From assembly GCF_021533215.1 (NCBI RefSeq), contig NZ_JAJNKA010000010.1, positions 62,001 to 126,000 on the forward strand: a stretch of DNA of 64,000 nucleotides. The letters are read 5' to 3'. The position numbers and the translations under genes were made by a program. Shown piece after piece: positions 62,664 to 64,000 of the stretch. Source of the DNA: Portibacter lacus. Its GTDB lineage: Bacteria > Bacteroidota > Bacteroidia > Chitinophagales > Saprospiraceae. Positions within the stretch are counted from its first letter, which is position 1; every line of letters starts with the position of its first letter. The notes beneath the pieces are model-generated. The model was not told where the DNA came from, did not search any database, and saw only the letters and a list, made by a program, of their open reading frames with translations.

Positions 62664-63008
62664 TGGTATTAATATTTTCTAAAATTTTGTGATTTGTTAA
62701 AGTAATAGGAAGGTAATAAAAAAATCAACTTACCACAAAATGGTAGTGGAATAAAAATGTAATTTTTAATTCTGATTTATAATGCTTGCTCAATAATTAA
62801 TTTGCTGAAAAGCATAGAATGGAGTTTAACTATAAAATGGATGATGATTAAATATCATTGATGACGAATGGTGTAATTCCTTTTGAATTAGATTGGTTAG
62901 CATTATATAATTATTGCGACTTTCTCGGTATAATGTATTTTAAACTATATTTGGTCTAGCAGCCAAATCCAGGGAGATTTGCATTGAAATCATCAGTATT
63001 ACAATATC
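62664..63008. other. Divergent intergenic region with a candidate promoter
   Basis: 345 bp between the oxidoreductase and the GH95 gene. A TATATTTG box at 62946-62953 on plus matches the -7 consensus, giving a leader of about 50 nt to the GH95 start; no TTG at the proper distance. Nothing else recognised. Confidence 0.4.
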
Positions 63009-64000
63009 ATGAAGAAACAAAATTTTAAGATTAATCCTTTTGTATACACCATTTTATTTCTATTCGGGATTAATTGCTATTCAGATGCTCAAGTGAATGA
63101 AGACCGAATATGGTATAAGCAACCCGCTAAGAATTGGAACGAAGCTTTGCCTCTAGGTAATGGGAAGTTAGGAGTGATGGTTTTCGGAAATACAACGAAT
63201 GAGCGCATTCAGCTGAATGACGATTCTTTATGGCCTAATAATAATGAAGAGTGGACAGAGCCGATAGGAAATAAAGAAGACCTAAAAGTACTCAGGAATT
63301 TATTATTCGAAGGTGAAAATGTGGCAGCGGATAATTTAGTTGTTGATAAATTTTCAAATGGAAAGATTATCAGGTCGCATCAGACATTAGGTGATCTGCA
63401 CATCAATTTTGATCATCAAAACATAACGGATTACCAGCGTGATTTAAATTTTGGAAATGCTATTTCTACGGTTTCTTATAAGTCAAATGGTGATCTTATT
63501 ACTGAAAAAGTATTCGTTTCTCATCCTGACAAGGCCATCATAATAGAACTAAGTTCAGAAGCAAAGGAAGGTCTTAATGGAAAGTTGATTTTAGATAGGC
63601 CGGAGGATAAGGGCTTTCCGACTGTAAATACATTTACTACGGAAGATGGATTGTTGATTATGCAAGGTGAAGTCACGCAGCGTGGAGCCGTATTTAATTC
63701 TCAACCTAAGCCAATTTTAGATGGTGTAAAGTTCGAAACCTGTTTGAAAATCAACAATGAAGGTGGAGATGTTAGTAAAGGTAGTGACTTTTTAGAGCTG
63801 AAAAATGTTAGAAGAGCAACGATTTATATAGTATCTAATTCTTCCTACTATTTTGATGATTATAAAAGTCAGAATAAAATTGACCTTCAAAACTTAAATT
63901 CTAAAAGTATTAGTGAAATAGAAAGGGCACACATCGAGGATTTCCAAAGTTTGTATTCTAGATTGGATTTGCAATTAATCGGTGATAACATGGATGGTAT
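63009..64000 (+). CDS. Alpha-L-fucosidase-like glycoside hydrolase family 95, partial (3' end outside window)
   Basis: The ATG at 63009 starts a frame open to the window end (330 codons). The signal peptide (MKKQNFKINPFVYTILFLFG...SDA) is followed by the GH95 N-terminal beta-sandwich: IWYKQPAKNWNEALPLGNGKLGVMVFG, ERIQLNDDSLWP, LRNLLFEGENVAADNLV, and SHQTLGDLHINF. GH95 enzymes cleave alpha-1,2-linked L-fucose or L-galactose from polysaccharides and glycans. The catalytic helical barrel lies beyond the window, so activity cannot be confirmed here. Confidence 0.9.
   Translation, partial: MKKQNFKINPFVYTILFLFGINCYSDAQVNEDRIWYKQPAKNWNEALPLGNGKLGVMVFGNTTNERIQLNDDSLWPNNNEEWTEPIGNKEDLKVLRNLLFEGENVAADNLVVDKFSNGKIIRSHQTLGDLHINFDHQNITDYQRDLNFGNAISTVSYKSNGDLITEKVFVSHPDKAIIIELSSEAKEGLNGKLILDRPEDKGFPTVNTFTTEDGLLIMQGEVTQRGAVFNSQPKPILDGVKFETCLKINNEGGDVSKGSDFLELKNVRRATIYIVSNSSYYFDDYKSQNKIDLQNLNSKSISEIERAHIEDFQSLYSRLDLQLIGDNMDG

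Overview
The window comes from a low-GC member of the Bacteroidota, probably a free-living aquatic or marine lineage related to Saprospiria, Cytophagia or Flavobacteriia; I cannot place it more precisely. The evidence is a type IX secretion C-terminal domain on a subtilase, DUF5916, DUF5686, DUF1684, DUF4295 and HYC_CC_PP family proteins, the rpmB-rpmG-DUF4295-ftsY order, and promoters of the Bacteroidota TAnnTTTG type (best case: TTG-N19-TATCTTTG before tRNA-Arg). No transposase, integrase, phage gene or CRISPR array was seen.

Layout. 1-11.2 kb: a copper/silver resistance island, all on the minus strand, in the order HYC_CC_PP protein, CusA-like RND pump, TolC-like channel, CusB-like adaptor, an AraC regulator fused to a heavy-metal-associated domain, a small metal-binding lipoprotein, and a CopA-type P-type ATPase with a tandemly duplicated N-terminal metal-binding module. 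11.2-15.8 kb: a solitary DUF4143-type ATPase, then a TonB-dependent receptor, glutamate 5-kinase and a small lipoprotein. 15.8-23.9 kb: two ECF sigma-factor operons that share a 19-bp candidate promoter element at the same distance from their TTG start codons. Between them lie a DUF5916 outer-membrane protein and two secreted adhesin-like paralogues. 23.9-28.4 kb: a plus-strand operon of an atypical Nramp-family transporter, an SDR epimerase-like enzyme, a dihydrodipicolinate-synthase-family aldolase and a lipoprotein. It looks like catabolism of an organic compound rather than metal uptake.

28.6-35 kb: a 1246-residue mosaic secreted protein ending in three tandem beta repeats, a PolX-like protein whose polymerase palm has lost its catalytic motif while the PHP nuclease is intact, and a DUF1573 lipoprotein. 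35-42 kb: two families of intergenic repeats (five tandem units of about 95 bp; three dispersed copies of about 120 bp) among housekeeping genes (aminotransferases, RdgB, GH20 hexosaminidase, a PRC-barrel protein). One repeat copy abuts what looks like the last 23 codons of a lost secreted-protein gene.

42-58 kb: serine dehydratase, a lactonase-type propeller, DUF5686 protein, FtsY with ribosomal proteins L28 and L33, tRNA-Arg, a secreted subtilase operon, signal peptidase I, and a MoxR-type ATPase paired with a VWA protein. 58-59.3 kb has no protein gene but holds two diverged copies of a roughly 220-nt unit, each with a -7-like box and a terminator-like hairpin at nearly the same spacing; this is the best candidate for something undescribed (a duplicated small RNA). 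59.3-64 kb: a LytTR regulator, ApbE flavin transferase, a Tat-exported Gfo/Idh/MocA oxidoreductase and the start of a GH95 glycosidase that runs off the window.
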